Below, in pieces: positions 32,355-40,203 of a stretch of 43,286 nucleotides of DNA. How positions within the stretch are numbered: the first letter of the stretch is position 1; every line of letters begins with the position of its first letter. Under the pieces are notes generated by a model. That model did not search any database, had not been told where the DNA came from, and was given only the letters and a program-made list of their open reading frames with translations. This DNA comes from Acidobacteriota bacterium (lineage in GTDB: Bacteria > Actinomycetota > Acidimicrobiia > Acidimicrobiales > Ilumatobacteraceae). A program made the position numbers and the translations under genes. The stretch is taken from the NCBI GenBank assembly GCA_018969685.1, contig JAGWXX010000007.1, forward strand, positions 1 to 43,286, in the 5' to 3' direction.

Positions 32355-32723
32355 ATGACGAACGACCCGAGCGACGACACCCTTCCCGGGCGCACCGGCG
32401 GCCCCGCGGACGACGACGGCGGTCCCGACGACGGACGCGACAATGGACGCGACGAGGGCGACGCCATGGTCCGCCGGGCGGCACAGCGCTACGGCTTCAG
32501 CGGCGCGATGCTCGCCGGCGGGATGGTCGCCTTCGACCGCCTGCTCGGCCGCCGCGAACAGGAGGACCCTCCCGTCATCGCCGAAGCCCCCGACGAGCCC
32601 GTCGACATCGACCGCGACGGCATCGTGCTGCGGGTCGACGACTCGACCACCGTGGTTGCCCGGGCGCCGGAGTCGGTGCCGGGACCGGTCAGGCGGGTCC
32701 GCCGCCGCAGACGGCCGCGCTAG
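32355..32723 (+). CDS. Small acidic-to-basic protein, function unknown
   Basis: A 122-residue protein I do not recognise. The first 36 residues are Asp/Gly-rich and probably disordered (DDDGGPDDGRDNGRDEGD). A short helical segment (RRAAQRYGFSGAMLAGGMVAFDRLL, about 40-64) is the only hydrophobic part and might be an amphipathic or re-entrant membrane helix. The C-terminus is strongly basic (VRRVRRRRRPR). A charged bipolar layout is compatible with a nucleic-acid or membrane-surface protein, but nothing more can be said. Its TAG stop shares a CTAG with the NUDIX gene on the other strand. No -10 hexamer is clear. Confidence 0.65.
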   Translation: MTNDPSDDTLPGRTGGPADDDGGPDDGRDNGRDEGDAMVRRAAQRYGFSGAMLAGGMVAFDRLLGRREQEDPPVIAEAPDEPVDIDRDGIVLRVDDSTTVVARAPESVPGPVRRVRRRRRPR

Positions 32724-33256
32724 GGCAGGCGGCCGGCAGACGCGAGGGCGAGGCGGACCAGCCGGTCGTGCCCGCCCGTCATGTCGCGGCGCATGTCGGC
32801 GGCCACGACCTGCTCGGGCGTGAACCAGCCGAGGTCCAGCGCCTCCTGCGTCGGATTGCAGTCGCCCGACACGGGCACGACGAACGCGAGGCTCACCGCA
32901 TGGTGGCGCGGATCGTGGAAGCCGCTGATCGACGGGTCGGGGAAGTACTCCACGACGGTGAACGGCGCGGGCTCCGGCGGGATCCGCGGAAGGGCGAGCG
33001 GACCCAGGTCCTTCTCGAGGTGTCGGAGGAGCGCCTCGCGCACGCGCTCGCCCAGCAGGACGCGTCCCGACACCACGGTCCTGCTGATGCTGCCGTCGGG
33101 TGCCTGCCGCAGCAGCATGCCCACGTGGGTGATCTGGCCCATGTCGTCGACGCGCACCGGCACTGCGTCCACGTAGACGAGCGGCACCTGGCCGCGGACG
33201 GCGGCCAGCGCCTCGGGGTCGAGCCAGTTGGTGCGGGTGTCGATGCCGTCGCTCAC
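32720..33256 (-). CDS. NUDIX-like hydrolase, DUF4916 type
   Basis: A 178-residue protein of the NUDIX superfamily, DUF4916 type. The degenerate NUDIX segment is SGRVLLGERVREALLRHLEKDLG (about 64-86), where the family GX5EX7REUXEEXGU box keeps the first Gly, the REA and the final Leu-Gly but loses several acidic metal ligands. The rest, FTVVEYFPDPSISGFHDPRHH and ALDLGWFTPEQVV, is typical of the subgroup. Hydrolysis of a nucleoside diphosphate derivative is uncertain given the lost ligands. GTG 33256 has GGAG seven bases upstream and follows a six-codon leader frame. Confidence 0.8.
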   Translation of the reverse strand: MSDGIDTRTNWLDPEALAAVRGQVPLVYVDAVPVRVDDMGQITHVGMLLRQAPDGSISRTVVSGRVLLGERVREALLRHLEKDLGPLALPRIPPEPAPFTVVEYFPDPSISGFHDPRHHAVSLAFVVPVSGDCNPTQEALDLGWFTPEQVVAADMRRDMTGGHDRLVRLALASAGRLP

Positions 33257-33279
33257 GCCGTCGCTCCGTGCATGCGGTC

Positions 33280-33285
33280 ATCGTA
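33280..33285 (-). promoter_or_regulatory. Candidate -10 hexamer for the NUDIX gene
   Basis: TACGAT on the minus strand, six bases before an ATG at 33273 that opens a six-codon frame. That frame ends in a TGA overlapping the NUDIX GTG at 33256. Confidence 0.4.
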
Positions 33286-33320
33286 CGGTGCCGGCGCGCC
33301 CGCCGGCTCCGCGCGGGGCG

Positions 33321-34742
33321 TCACCAGGAGCCGGCGACGTACTTCGTCTCGAGGAACGCGAGCAAGCCGTCGTGCGCTCCCTCCCTGCCGAGTCCCGACG
33401 CCTTCACGCCCCCGAACGGCGCGGCGGGATCGGACACGAGGCCGCGGTTCGCGCCCACCATTCCGGACTCCATGGCCTCGGCGGTGCGCATGACGCGGCC
33501 GAGGTCGCGGCCGTACACGTACGACACCAGTCCGTGCTCGACGCCGTTCGCCATCGCGACGACGTCGTCCGAGTCGCCGAACCGGACGATCGGGGCCACC
33601 GGGCCGAAGATCTCCTCGCGCAGGATCGGGTTGTCGGGGCGAACCCCGGTGAGCACCGTCGGCTCGTAGCCGAACGCGGGGGACGACGTCGGCCGGCCGC
33701 CGCACGCGACCGATGCACCCGCGGCCACTGCGGCCCGCACGAGCCCGTCGACGCGGGACTGCTGTGCCGCGCTGATCAACGGGCCGACGGTCGTGGCGGG
33801 ATCGAGACCGTCGCCGGGCACGAGCGCGGTCATCCGCGCGACGAGCCCGTCGGTGAACTCGCGCTCGACCCGCTCGTGCACGAGGAACCGGTTGGCGGCC
33901 GTGCAGGCGGCGCCGCCGTTGCGCATCTTCGCGAGCATCGCGCCGTCGACGGCGGCGGCGACGTCCGCGTCGTCGTGGACGATGAATGGCGCGTTGCCCC
34001 CGAGCTCCATCGAGCAGTTGATGACGCGCTCCGCCGCCTGCGCGAGGAGCAGCGACCCCACGCGCGTCGAGCCGGTGAAGCTCAGCTTCCGGATCGTCCC
34101 GGACCCGAGCATCGCCGCCACCGCCGCACCCGGCTGGTCGGTCGTCACGACGTTCACCGTGCCTGCCGGCGCACCCGCCCGCTCCAGGACGTCGGCGATC
34201 GCGAGCGCCGTCAGCGGGGTCTCGTGCGCGTGCTTCAGCACCACCGTGCAGCCGGCCGCGAGCGCCGGTCCGATCTTGCGGGTCGCCATCGCGGCGGGAA
34301 AGTTCCACGGGGTCGCGAGCAGCGCGGGGCCGACGGGCTGGCGGCTGACCATCAGCCAGTTCGCGCCACCGGGAGCGCGGCGGTAGTCGCCGTCGATCCG
34401 CACCGCCTCCTCCGAGAACCAGCGGAAGAACTCCGCCGCGTACAGCACCTCGGCGCGGGAGTCGGCGAGCACCTTGCCCATCTCCATCGTGATGGTGCGC
34501 GCGAGCGGCTCGAGCTCGGCCACCATCAGCTCGTAGGCGCGCCGAAGCACCTCGCCACGGACGCGCGGTGCGGTCGACCGCCACGCGGGGAAGGCGGCAC
34601 CGGCCGCGCCGACCGCGTCGAGGCAGTCGTCCACCGATGCGACGGACACCTCGGCGAACGGCGTCCCCGTCGCGGGGTTGACCACCTCGATCCGCCGTGC
34701 GCCCTCGCGCCAGGTTCCGCCGATGAACAGTCCGGTGCGCAT
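33321..34742 (-). CDS. NAD(P)-dependent aldehyde dehydrogenase, succinate-semialdehyde dehydrogenase-like
   Basis: A 473-residue aldehyde dehydrogenase of the GabD/SSADH group. The cofactor region has PWNFPAAMATRKIGPALAAG and VVLKHAHETPL, where most relatives have a Lys-Pro pair. The catalytic Cys lies in NGGAACTAANRF, and Glu in ELGGNAPFIV. The fingerprint EEIFGPVAPIVRF is intact. It starts 51 bases from a divergent MFS gene, each with its own -10 hexamer. The C-terminal PFGGVKASGLGREG is typical of this subfamily. The substrate is an aldehyde, likely succinic semialdehyde or a relative. Confidence 0.93.
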   Translation of the reverse strand: MRTGLFIGGTWREGARRIEVVNPATGTPFAEVSVASVDDCLDAVGAAGAAFPAWRSTAPRVRGEVLRRAYELMVAELEPLARTITMEMGKVLADSRAEVLYAAEFFRWFSEEAVRIDGDYRRAPGGANWLMVSRQPVGPALLATPWNFPAAMATRKIGPALAAGCTVVLKHAHETPLTALAIADVLERAGAPAGTVNVVTTDQPGAAVAAMLGSGTIRKLSFTGSTRVGSLLLAQAAERVINCSMELGGNAPFIVHDDADVAAAVDGAMLAKMRNGGAACTAANRFLVHERVEREFTDGLVARMTALVPGDGLDPATTVGPLISAAQQSRVDGLVRAAVAAGASVACGGRPTSSPAFGYEPTVLTGVRPDNPILREEIFGPVAPIVRFGDSDDVVAMANGVEHGLVSYVYGRDLGRVMRTAEAMESGMVGANRGLVSDPAAPFGGVKASGLGREGAHDGLLAFLETKYVAGSW

Positions 34743-34748
34743 GCGACG

Positions 34749-34754
34749 AGGCTA
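34749..34754 (-). promoter_or_regulatory. Candidate -10 hexamer for the 34742 aldehyde dehydrogenase
   Basis: TAGCCT on the minus strand, six bases before ATG 34742. It is 27 bases from the outward-facing MFS hexamer. Confidence 0.55.
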
Positions 34755-34781
34755 CGAGGGCCGTCGCCGGACCCGCGCCAC

Positions 34782-34787
34782 TACTGT
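34782..34787 (+). promoter_or_regulatory. Candidate -10 hexamer for the MFS pair
   Basis: TACTGT, six bases before GTG 34794. Confidence 0.5.
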
Positions 34788-34793
34788 CGCACG

Positions 34794-35984
34794 GTGCCCG
34801 CGACGAGGATGCCCGCCATCTCCGTCCGGCCGGCGGGTCTCATCCTCTCGCTGCAGATCGTCTACGGGCTCCTCGCGAGCGCCTACGGGCTCATGTTCAC
34901 CCTGCTCGACGACTGGCGCGGCGCGTACGGCATCGCGGAAAGCCGGCTCGGCGCGATCATCGCGATCGGGTTCTTCACCACGTTCTTCTCGCAGGTCGTC
35001 CTCGCACCGATCGCCGACCGGGGCCGCACGCGCGGATCGGTGATCCTCGGCTGCGGCCTGATCGCACTCGGGGCGGCCGTGATGGCGCTCGGGTCGTCGT
35101 TCCCGCCGTTCTTCGCCGGCAGGTTCGTCTCGGGCATCGGCATCGGCCTGGTCCTCCCGGCGATGCGGCGCGTGGTCATCGTCGCCGATCCCGGACGGGT
35201 GGGGCGAAACCTCGGGCGCGGCGTCGCCATCGAGGTCGCCGGCTTTGCGATCGGCCCGTTGATCGCGCTCGCCACCGTCGGGCCGCTCGGGCTCCGTGCG
35301 CCCTTCGTCGTCATGACCGCGCTGACCGTCGCGCTCACCGCGTTCGTCGCGCTCCTGCCCATCCCGGAGGTGCCCACCGAGGGCCGCACCGACGAGCGCT
35401 TCGCCTTCGACCTGCTGCGCCGCCGCGAATTCGCGGGCACCGTGCTGCTGGGCGTGGCCTTCTTCCTGAAGATCGGCGTCAGCGACGCGCTGTGGGTCGT
35501 CATCCTCGACGACATCGACGCACCGTCGTGGATGAGCACGCTCAGCGTCGCGTCGTTCGCACTGCCGTGGCTGCTGTTCGGCGCCGTCGGGGGCCGCGTC
35601 GCGCAGCGCGTGGGCGCGTTCCGGTCCGCGCTCGTCGGCGCGGTCTGCACCGTCGGGTTCATCAGCTTCTACGGAGTGACCGATTCACCGGCCACGATGA
35701 TCGCCGTCTCGCTGGTGCAGATCTCGCTCGACGCCTTCACCTTCCTCGGCGTCAACATCATGGTCGCCCGGATCACGGCAACCGAGCGGCAGGCCGGCGC
35801 CGCCGGGCTGCTGGGCGGCTCGCAGTCGCTCACCGCCGGAGCGAGCGCGATCGCCGCGGGCGTCCTCTACGAACGGATCGGACGGGCCGCCACCATGGGC
35901 ACGATGGCACTCACCATCCTGGTCATCGCGACCGTCGCCGTGGCCGTCGCCGGTCGCGGGGCGTTCGTCGCCGAGCGCGCATGA
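34794..35984 (+). CDS. MFS transporter, first of a tandem pair
   Basis: A 396-residue major facilitator with about 12 membrane segments. The loop 2-3 motif appears as LAPIADRGRTRGSVILGC, with the usual Asp-Arg and Arg. It begins with LILSLQIVYGLLASAYGLMF, and the second half opens near LLRRREFAGTVLLGVAFFLK. The C-terminal segment resembles that of the next gene throughout. Its ATGA overlap with the following gene makes the two translationally coupled. Substrate and direction are unknown; an efflux role is typical for such short families. Confidence 0.92.
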   Translation: MPATRMPAISVRPAGLILSLQIVYGLLASAYGLMFTLLDDWRGAYGIAESRLGAIIAIGFFTTFFSQVVLAPIADRGRTRGSVILGCGLIALGAAVMALGSSFPPFFAGRFVSGIGIGLVLPAMRRVVIVADPGRVGRNLGRGVAIEVAGFAIGPLIALATVGPLGLRAPFVVMTALTVALTAFVALLPIPEVPTEGRTDERFAFDLLRRREFAGTVLLGVAFFLKIGVSDALWVVILDDIDAPSWMSTLSVASFALPWLLFGAVGGRVAQRVGAFRSALVGAVCTVGFISFYGVTDSPATMIAVSLVQISLDAFTFLGVNIMVARITATERQAGAAGLLGGSQSLTAGASAIAAGVLYERIGRAATMGTMALTILVIATVAVAVAGRGAFVAERA

Positions 35985-37198
35985 CCGGCGTCCGGGGCGG
36001 GTCCGACAGCCCCCGTGCCACGGTGCGACCCGAGCGCCTGATCCTCCTGCTGCAGGGTGCGCTCGGCCTGCTCGCCGCCGGCTACGGCGTGATGTTCACC
36101 ATGCTCGACGACTGGCGCGGGGACTTCGGCGTGAGCGAGACGGAGCTCGGCCTGATCGTCGCGATCGGCTTCTTCACGTCGTTCGCCGCGCAGCTCGGCA
36201 TCGCGCCGCTCGCCGACCGCGGACGCGCGCGGCAGCTGATGATCCTCGGCTGCGTGCTCAACGCCACGGGGTCGCTCGTCATGGCGGCGGGGTCCTCGTT
36301 CCCCGTCCTCTTCCTCGGCCGAATCGTGATCGGCGTGGGCGCCGGCATGGCGATCCCCGCCATCCGCCGCATCGTGATCGTGGTGCAGCCCGACCGGGTG
36401 GGCCGCAACCTCGGGCGCACGCTCGCCATCGAGGTCGGGGGCTTCGCCCTCGGACCGCTGCTGTCGGCGGCCCTGGTGCCGCTGCTCGGCATCCGGTCGC
36501 CGTTCCTCGCGATGGCCGCCGTGCTCACCGTGGTGACGCTCGCAGTGTCGGCGCCGCGCATCCCCGAGACTCCCGCCGAGTCGCAGTCGACGGAGCGCTT
36601 CGCATTCGACCTGCTGCGCAACCGCGCGCTCGCCGGCGCGGTGTTCGTGGGCCTCGCGCTGTACGTGATGATCGGCTCGTTCGACAGCCTCTGGGTGCTG
36701 ATCATGTCCGACCTGCGCGCACCCGGCTGGGTGGGCAACGCCGGCATCGCGGTGTTCGGCCTCCCGTTCATTCTCTTCGGGACCCTCGGGGGCACCGTGG
36801 CGCAGCGCATCGGGCCGATCCGCGCGAGCGCAACGGGTCTCGTGTGCGGCGCCGTCTTCATCGCGGCCTACGGCGCGCTCGGCTCGCCGTACGCGATCTT
36901 CGCGCTCGCCATCGTGCACATGACGATCGACGCGTTCTCGGTGACGGGCACCGGGATCATGGTCGCCGAGACCGCGCCGCCCGAGCGCCAGGCTGCGGCG
37001 ACGGGACTGCTCGGCGGCATGCAGACGCTCACCGGCGGGATCACCGCCACGCTCGCCGGCGCGGCCTACGAGGCGTTCGGACGGACCGCCACGATGTCCG
37101 CGACCGCCGCGACGATGGTCGCGCTCGTCGCCACCGGGCTCGTGCTCGTGGGGCGCGGGTGGATCGTCACGCCCCGCCCGGTCACGACGGGCCGCTGA
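35981..37198 (+). CDS. MFS transporter, second of a tandem pair
   Basis: A 405-residue paralogue of the previous protein, sharing blocks such as MFTMLDDWRGDFGVSETELG versus MFTLLDDWRGAYGIAESRLG, and VAIGFFTSFAAQ versus IAIGFFTTFFSQ. The order of membrane segments is identical, so it is a tandem duplication. The two may form a heterodimer or have split substrates. Its last 17 bases overlap the 3' end of the acyl-CoA dehydrogenase gene on the other strand. Confidence 0.92.
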   Translation: MTGVRGGSDSPRATVRPERLILLLQGALGLLAAGYGVMFTMLDDWRGDFGVSETELGLIVAIGFFTSFAAQLGIAPLADRGRARQLMILGCVLNATGSLVMAAGSSFPVLFLGRIVIGVGAGMAIPAIRRIVIVVQPDRVGRNLGRTLAIEVGGFALGPLLSAALVPLLGIRSPFLAMAAVLTVVTLAVSAPRIPETPAESQSTERFAFDLLRNRALAGAVFVGLALYVMIGSFDSLWVLIMSDLRAPGWVGNAGIAVFGLPFILFGTLGGTVAQRIGPIRASATGLVCGAVFIAAYGALGSPYAIFALAIVHMTIDAFSVTGTGIMVAETAPPERQAAATGLLGGMQTLTGGITATLAGAAYEAFGRTATMSATAATMVALVATGLVLVGRGWIVTPRPVTTGR

Positions 37199-38501
37199 AC
37201 GTCACGGAACGGTCGGAGGAGCCGGGCGCCCGCTCCTCGCCCTCGTAGCGGGCGATCTCGGCGCGGCCGACGACGTGCCAGTGCACCTCGTCCGGTCCAT
37301 CGGCGAGGCGCAGCGTCCGCTGCGAGGCGTACAGGCGCGCCAGCGGCGTCCACTGCGAGATGCCCGTCGCCCCGTGGACCTGGATGGCCTCGTCGATGAT
37401 GCGGCACACGCGCTCGGGCACCATCGCCTTCACCGCGCTCACCCACACGCGCGCCTCGGCGTTGCCCATCGTGTCCATGGCCTTGGCCGCGCGCAGCACC
37501 ATCAGCCGCATCGCCTCGATCTCGATCCGCGCCTTCGCGATCGTCTCGGTGTTCTTCCCCAGGCGGGCGATCGGCTTGCCGAACGCCTCGCGGGAGAGCC
37601 CGCGCCGGACCATCAGCTCGAGCGCGCGCTCCGCCGCCCCGATCGACCGCATGCAGTGGTGGATGCGCCCCGGCCCGAGGCGGACCTGCGAGATCTCGAA
37701 GCCGCGCCCCTCCCCGAGGAGGACGTTCTCCTTCGGCACGCGAACGTGGTCGAACCGCAGGTGCATGTGGCCGTGCGGCGCGTCGTCCTCGCCGAACACC
37801 TCCATCGGCCCGAGCACCTGCACGCCGGGAGCGTCCATCGGCACGAGGATCTGCGAGTGGCGCCGGTGCGGCGGACCGTCCGGGTCCGTCAGCACCATGC
37901 AGATCATGATCCGGCACCGCGGGTCGCCCGCGCCGGAGATGTAGAACTTCTCGCCGGTGATCACCCACTCGTCGCCGTCCAGGGTCGCGCGGCACTGCAG
38001 GTTCTTCGCGTCCGACGAGGCGACGTCGGGCTCGGTCATGGCATAGGCCGAGCGGATCTCGCCGGCCAGCAGCGGCGCGAGCCACGCGGCCTTCTGCTCC
38101 GGTGTGCCGACCCGTTCGAGCACCTCCATGTTGCCGGTGTCCGGCGCGCTGCAGTTCAGGCACTCCGAGGCGATCGGGTTCTTCCCCAGCTCGGCCGCGA
38201 TGTACGCGTAGTCGAGGTTCGACAGCCCCTCGCCCGTCTCGGAGTTCGGCAGGAAGAAGTTCCACAGTCCGCGCGCCTTCGCCTTCGCCTTCAGGCCCTC
38301 GAGGATCTCCAGCTGTCCCGGCGCGTACTGCCAACGGTCGGGACGGCCCTCGCCGAGCCGGAAGTACTCCGCCGTGCGCGGCTCGACCTCGCGCGCGACG
38401 AAGTCGACCACCGCCTCGTAGAGCGGGACCGCACGGGCCGACATGGCGAGGTTCATGGCGTCGTCGGTGGAGACGCCGGAGTGCAGTCCGGGGCGTGGCA
38501 T
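37182..38501 (-). CDS. Acyl-CoA dehydrogenase, ACAD10/11-like
   Basis: A 439-residue flavoprotein of the acyl-CoA dehydrogenase family. The FAD-binding block reads AYAMTEPDVASSDAKNLQC and EWVITGEKFYISGAG. The alpha-helical end has RIHHCMRSIGAAERALELM, EAFGKPIARLG, HGATGISQWTPLA and RLADGPDEVHWHVVGRAEI; the Gly-Pro-Asp-Glu segment matches the ACAD10/11-like subgroup. It catalyses alpha,beta-dehydrogenation of an acyl-CoA and passes electrons to ETF. The chain length cannot be read. The start is ATG 38501 with a leaderless-type promoter. Confidence 0.93.
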   Translation of the reverse strand: MPRPGLHSGVSTDDAMNLAMSARAVPLYEAVVDFVAREVEPRTAEYFRLGEGRPDRWQYAPGQLEILEGLKAKAKARGLWNFFLPNSETGEGLSNLDYAYIAAELGKNPIASECLNCSAPDTGNMEVLERVGTPEQKAAWLAPLLAGEIRSAYAMTEPDVASSDAKNLQCRATLDGDEWVITGEKFYISGAGDPRCRIMICMVLTDPDGPPHRRHSQILVPMDAPGVQVLGPMEVFGEDDAPHGHMHLRFDHVRVPKENVLLGEGRGFEISQVRLGPGRIHHCMRSIGAAERALELMVRRGLSREAFGKPIARLGKNTETIAKARIEIEAMRLMVLRAAKAMDTMGNAEARVWVSAVKAMVPERVCRIIDEAIQVHGATGISQWTPLARLYASQRTLRLADGPDEVHWHVVGRAEIARYEGEERAPGSSDRSVTFSGPS

Positions 38502-38507
38502 GCCGCC

Positions 38508-38513
38508 AACCTA
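38508..38513 (-). promoter_or_regulatory. Candidate -10 hexamer for the acyl-CoA dehydrogenase
   Basis: TAGGTT on the minus strand, six bases before ATG 38501, within the 47-base gap after the deazaflavin oxidoreductase gene. Confidence 0.55.
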
Positions 38514-38548
38514 GTTGCGGTGCCCCACCATCCCCGTTGGCGGAGCGC

Positions 38549-38980
38549 TCAGATGGCTGGCGACAGCACGACCAGCGGGATCTCGCGCTGCGTGCGGCGC
38601 TGGTACGACGCATACCCGCGGTAGGCGCGCACGACCTCGGGCCACATCGCCGCGCGCTCGTCGGCGGACGCCGTGCGCGCGACCATCGGCTGCGCCGGTC
38701 CCCCCGCCACCGACACCGAGACCCGCGGCTCGGCCACCATGTTCTTGTACCAGTCGGGGTGGTCGGGATAGCCGCCCTTCGATGCGACCAGCACGAATTC
38801 GCCGTCGCGCGCGATGGGCGAGGTGAGCAGGACGGTGCGGGGCTGGCCCGACGTGCGTCCCGTCGTCGTCACCTCGAGCACGGTCATGGTGCCGAATTTC
38901 CAGCCGACGCGGCCGCGCGTCGCGGCGAGGAGGATGCGGTGCGACCCGTTGAGGGCCTTCATGAATGCGTTGCCCGGCAC
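38549..38980 (-). CDS. Nitroreductase-family deazaflavin (F420)-dependent oxidoreductase
   Basis: A 143-residue split-beta-barrel protein of the Ddn/AOR group. It has VLEVTTTGRTSGQPRTVLLT, then SKGGYPDHPDWYKNMVAEPRVSV and the C-terminal RTQREIPLVVLSP. The Gly-Arg-x-Ser-Gly and the Pro-x-Trp-Tyr-x-Asn region are the usual F420-phosphate and dimer contacts. It implies F420 chemistry in this organism, as expected for actinomycetes. The substrate is unknown. The GTG start has a leaderless-type promoter; it is upstream of the acyl-CoA dehydrogenase, which has its own. Confidence 0.92.
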   Translation of the reverse strand: MPGNAFMKALNGSHRILLAATRGRVGWKFGTMTVLEVTTTGRTSGQPRTVLLTSPIARDGEFVLVASKGGYPDHPDWYKNMVAEPRVSVSVAGGPAQPMVARTASADERAAMWPEVVRAYRGYASYQRRTQREIPLVVLSPAI

Positions 38981-38987
38981 GCCCGCG

Positions 38988-38993
38988 ACCCTA
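38988..38993 (-). promoter_or_regulatory. Candidate -10 hexamer for the deazaflavin oxidoreductase
   Basis: TAGGGT on the minus strand, seven bases before GTG 38980. Confidence 0.55.
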
Positions 38994-39015
38994 CGTCACC
39001 GGGACGCGCAGCTGC

Positions 39016-40176
39016 TCACTGGGTCGGCTGCCACGTCGCCGCTCCACCCGTCTGGAGCACGCAGGTGAACTCGCCGTCGGCCGTGGTCTTGCGGGCGCCC
39101 ACGGTCTCGCCCGTGCACGGGGTCCACTCGGGCGGCTCCCCCAGCGTGCGCAGCATCTGCTCGCGCCACCGGTCGCCCTCGTAGTGGTCGTCGAGCGGGG
39201 TCCGGTTGAACCGGCCGTCGCAGGGCGACGCATCGCGCACGTGCCGCGGAATCTCCGCGCGGACGGGGTCGAACCCTGACGCGCGCCACTGTTCGGCGAC
39301 CGCGTCGGAGAGGTGCGCGACGAACGACGCGAGGAGCGGCTCGGCACCCGGGCGCGGGATGGGCGGCGTCCAGCGCAGCACGACGTCGATGGACACCGGC
39401 TGGTTGGCGAGCCCCGCGGTGGTGCCGTCGAGGAACTCGACCTCGTCCCAGTCCGAGGGCGGTGCGGTCCCAATGCGCTCGCCGGCACGGACGCGGTCCC
39501 CGACCTCGACCGTGGGGTACACGCGGCGGAACGTCGCCGACCACGAGCCGGTGACGGGGATCCCCGTTTGCACGATCGTCACCTCGGACACGTAGTTCCC
39601 CTGTCGCCGGAATCCGGCCTTCTCGCCGACGTCGCCCGGGCCCTCGTCGAGGACCGTCCGGGTGACCACGCCGTCAAAGGGTGCTGCGACCGCCACCTCC
39701 GCGCCGTCGCGGTGTGCCGGGGCGAGCGTCAGCACGTGCGCGAGGTTGCGGTCGCGCTCGACCTCGTCCGGCCGCTCGATGGATGTGCCGCTCCGCGCCT
39801 GGCCCGCGCACGCGCGGTAGTAGGTGACGTCGCGGATCAACCCGGGGTCGACGGGGCTCGCGACGATGGACGGCGCCGTCGGGCCCAGCACCGACGCCAC
39901 GACGACGGCGAACGCGACGTACCCGGCCGCGGACTGGAGCAGCAGGAGGGCCGGGAGCCACCGGCGCGCGACGAGCAGTCCGACGATCCACGCCAGCAGC
40001 GCGCCGACGAGGGACACCATCGCCAGCCCGGCGAATTCGGTGCGCGACACCACCCACGGCAGCGCAACGGTCGCGGCGGCCGCGAGCGCGACCAGCACCC
40101 GACCCACGACGCGCACCCAGCGGCGCGATCCACCCCGGGAGCGCGAACGAAGCCTCGACCTGCGGCGACGGCGCAC
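39016..40176 (-). CDS. Membrane protein with a lipoyl/PSD-like barrel domain, function unknown
   Basis: A 386-residue protein I do not recognise. A very basic start (RRRRRSRLRSRSR) is followed by three hydrophobic helices (about 25-110). An extracytoplasmic domain follows, with the pair AAPFDGVVTRTV and EVGDRVRAGERIG (about 165-245). These resemble the two half-motifs of lipoyl-type barrels, M23-like barrels, or phosphatidylserine decarboxylase (SPADG ... GDRV-AGER-G). The decarboxylase self-cleavage Gly-Ser-Thr is not evident. Near the end, Cys-rich stretches (DASPCDGRFN, TPCTGETVG, EFTCVLQ) could form disulfides. The GTG start has a TATCGT hexamer six bases upstream. Confidence 0.65.
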   Translation of the reverse strand: MRRRRRSRLRSRSRGGSRRWVRVVGRVLVALAAAATVALPWVVSRTEFAGLAMVSLVGALLAWIVGLLVARRWLPALLLLQSAAGYVAFAVVVASVLGPTAPSIVASPVDPGLIRDVTYYRACAGQARSGTSIERPDEVERDRNLAHVLTLAPAHRDGAEVAVAAPFDGVVTRTVLDEGPGDVGEKAGFRRQGNYVSEVTIVQTGIPVTGSWSATFRRVYPTVEVGDRVRAGERIGTAPPSDWDEVEFLDGTTAGLANQPVSIDVVLRWTPPIPRPGAEPLLASFVAHLSDAVAEQWRASGFDPVRAEIPRHVRDASPCDGRFNRTPLDDHYEGDRWREQMLRTLGEPPEWTPCTGETVGARKTTADGEFTCVLQTGGAATWQPTQ

Positions 40177-40182
40177 GCGCCG

Positions 40183-40188
40183 ACGATA
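40183..40188 (-). promoter_or_regulatory. Candidate -10 hexamer for the 40176 membrane protein
   Basis: TATCGT on the minus strand, six bases before GTG 40176, in the 27-base gap after the pirin stop. Confidence 0.5.
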
Positions 40189-40203
40189 GACGCGCGGCGG
40201 GGA

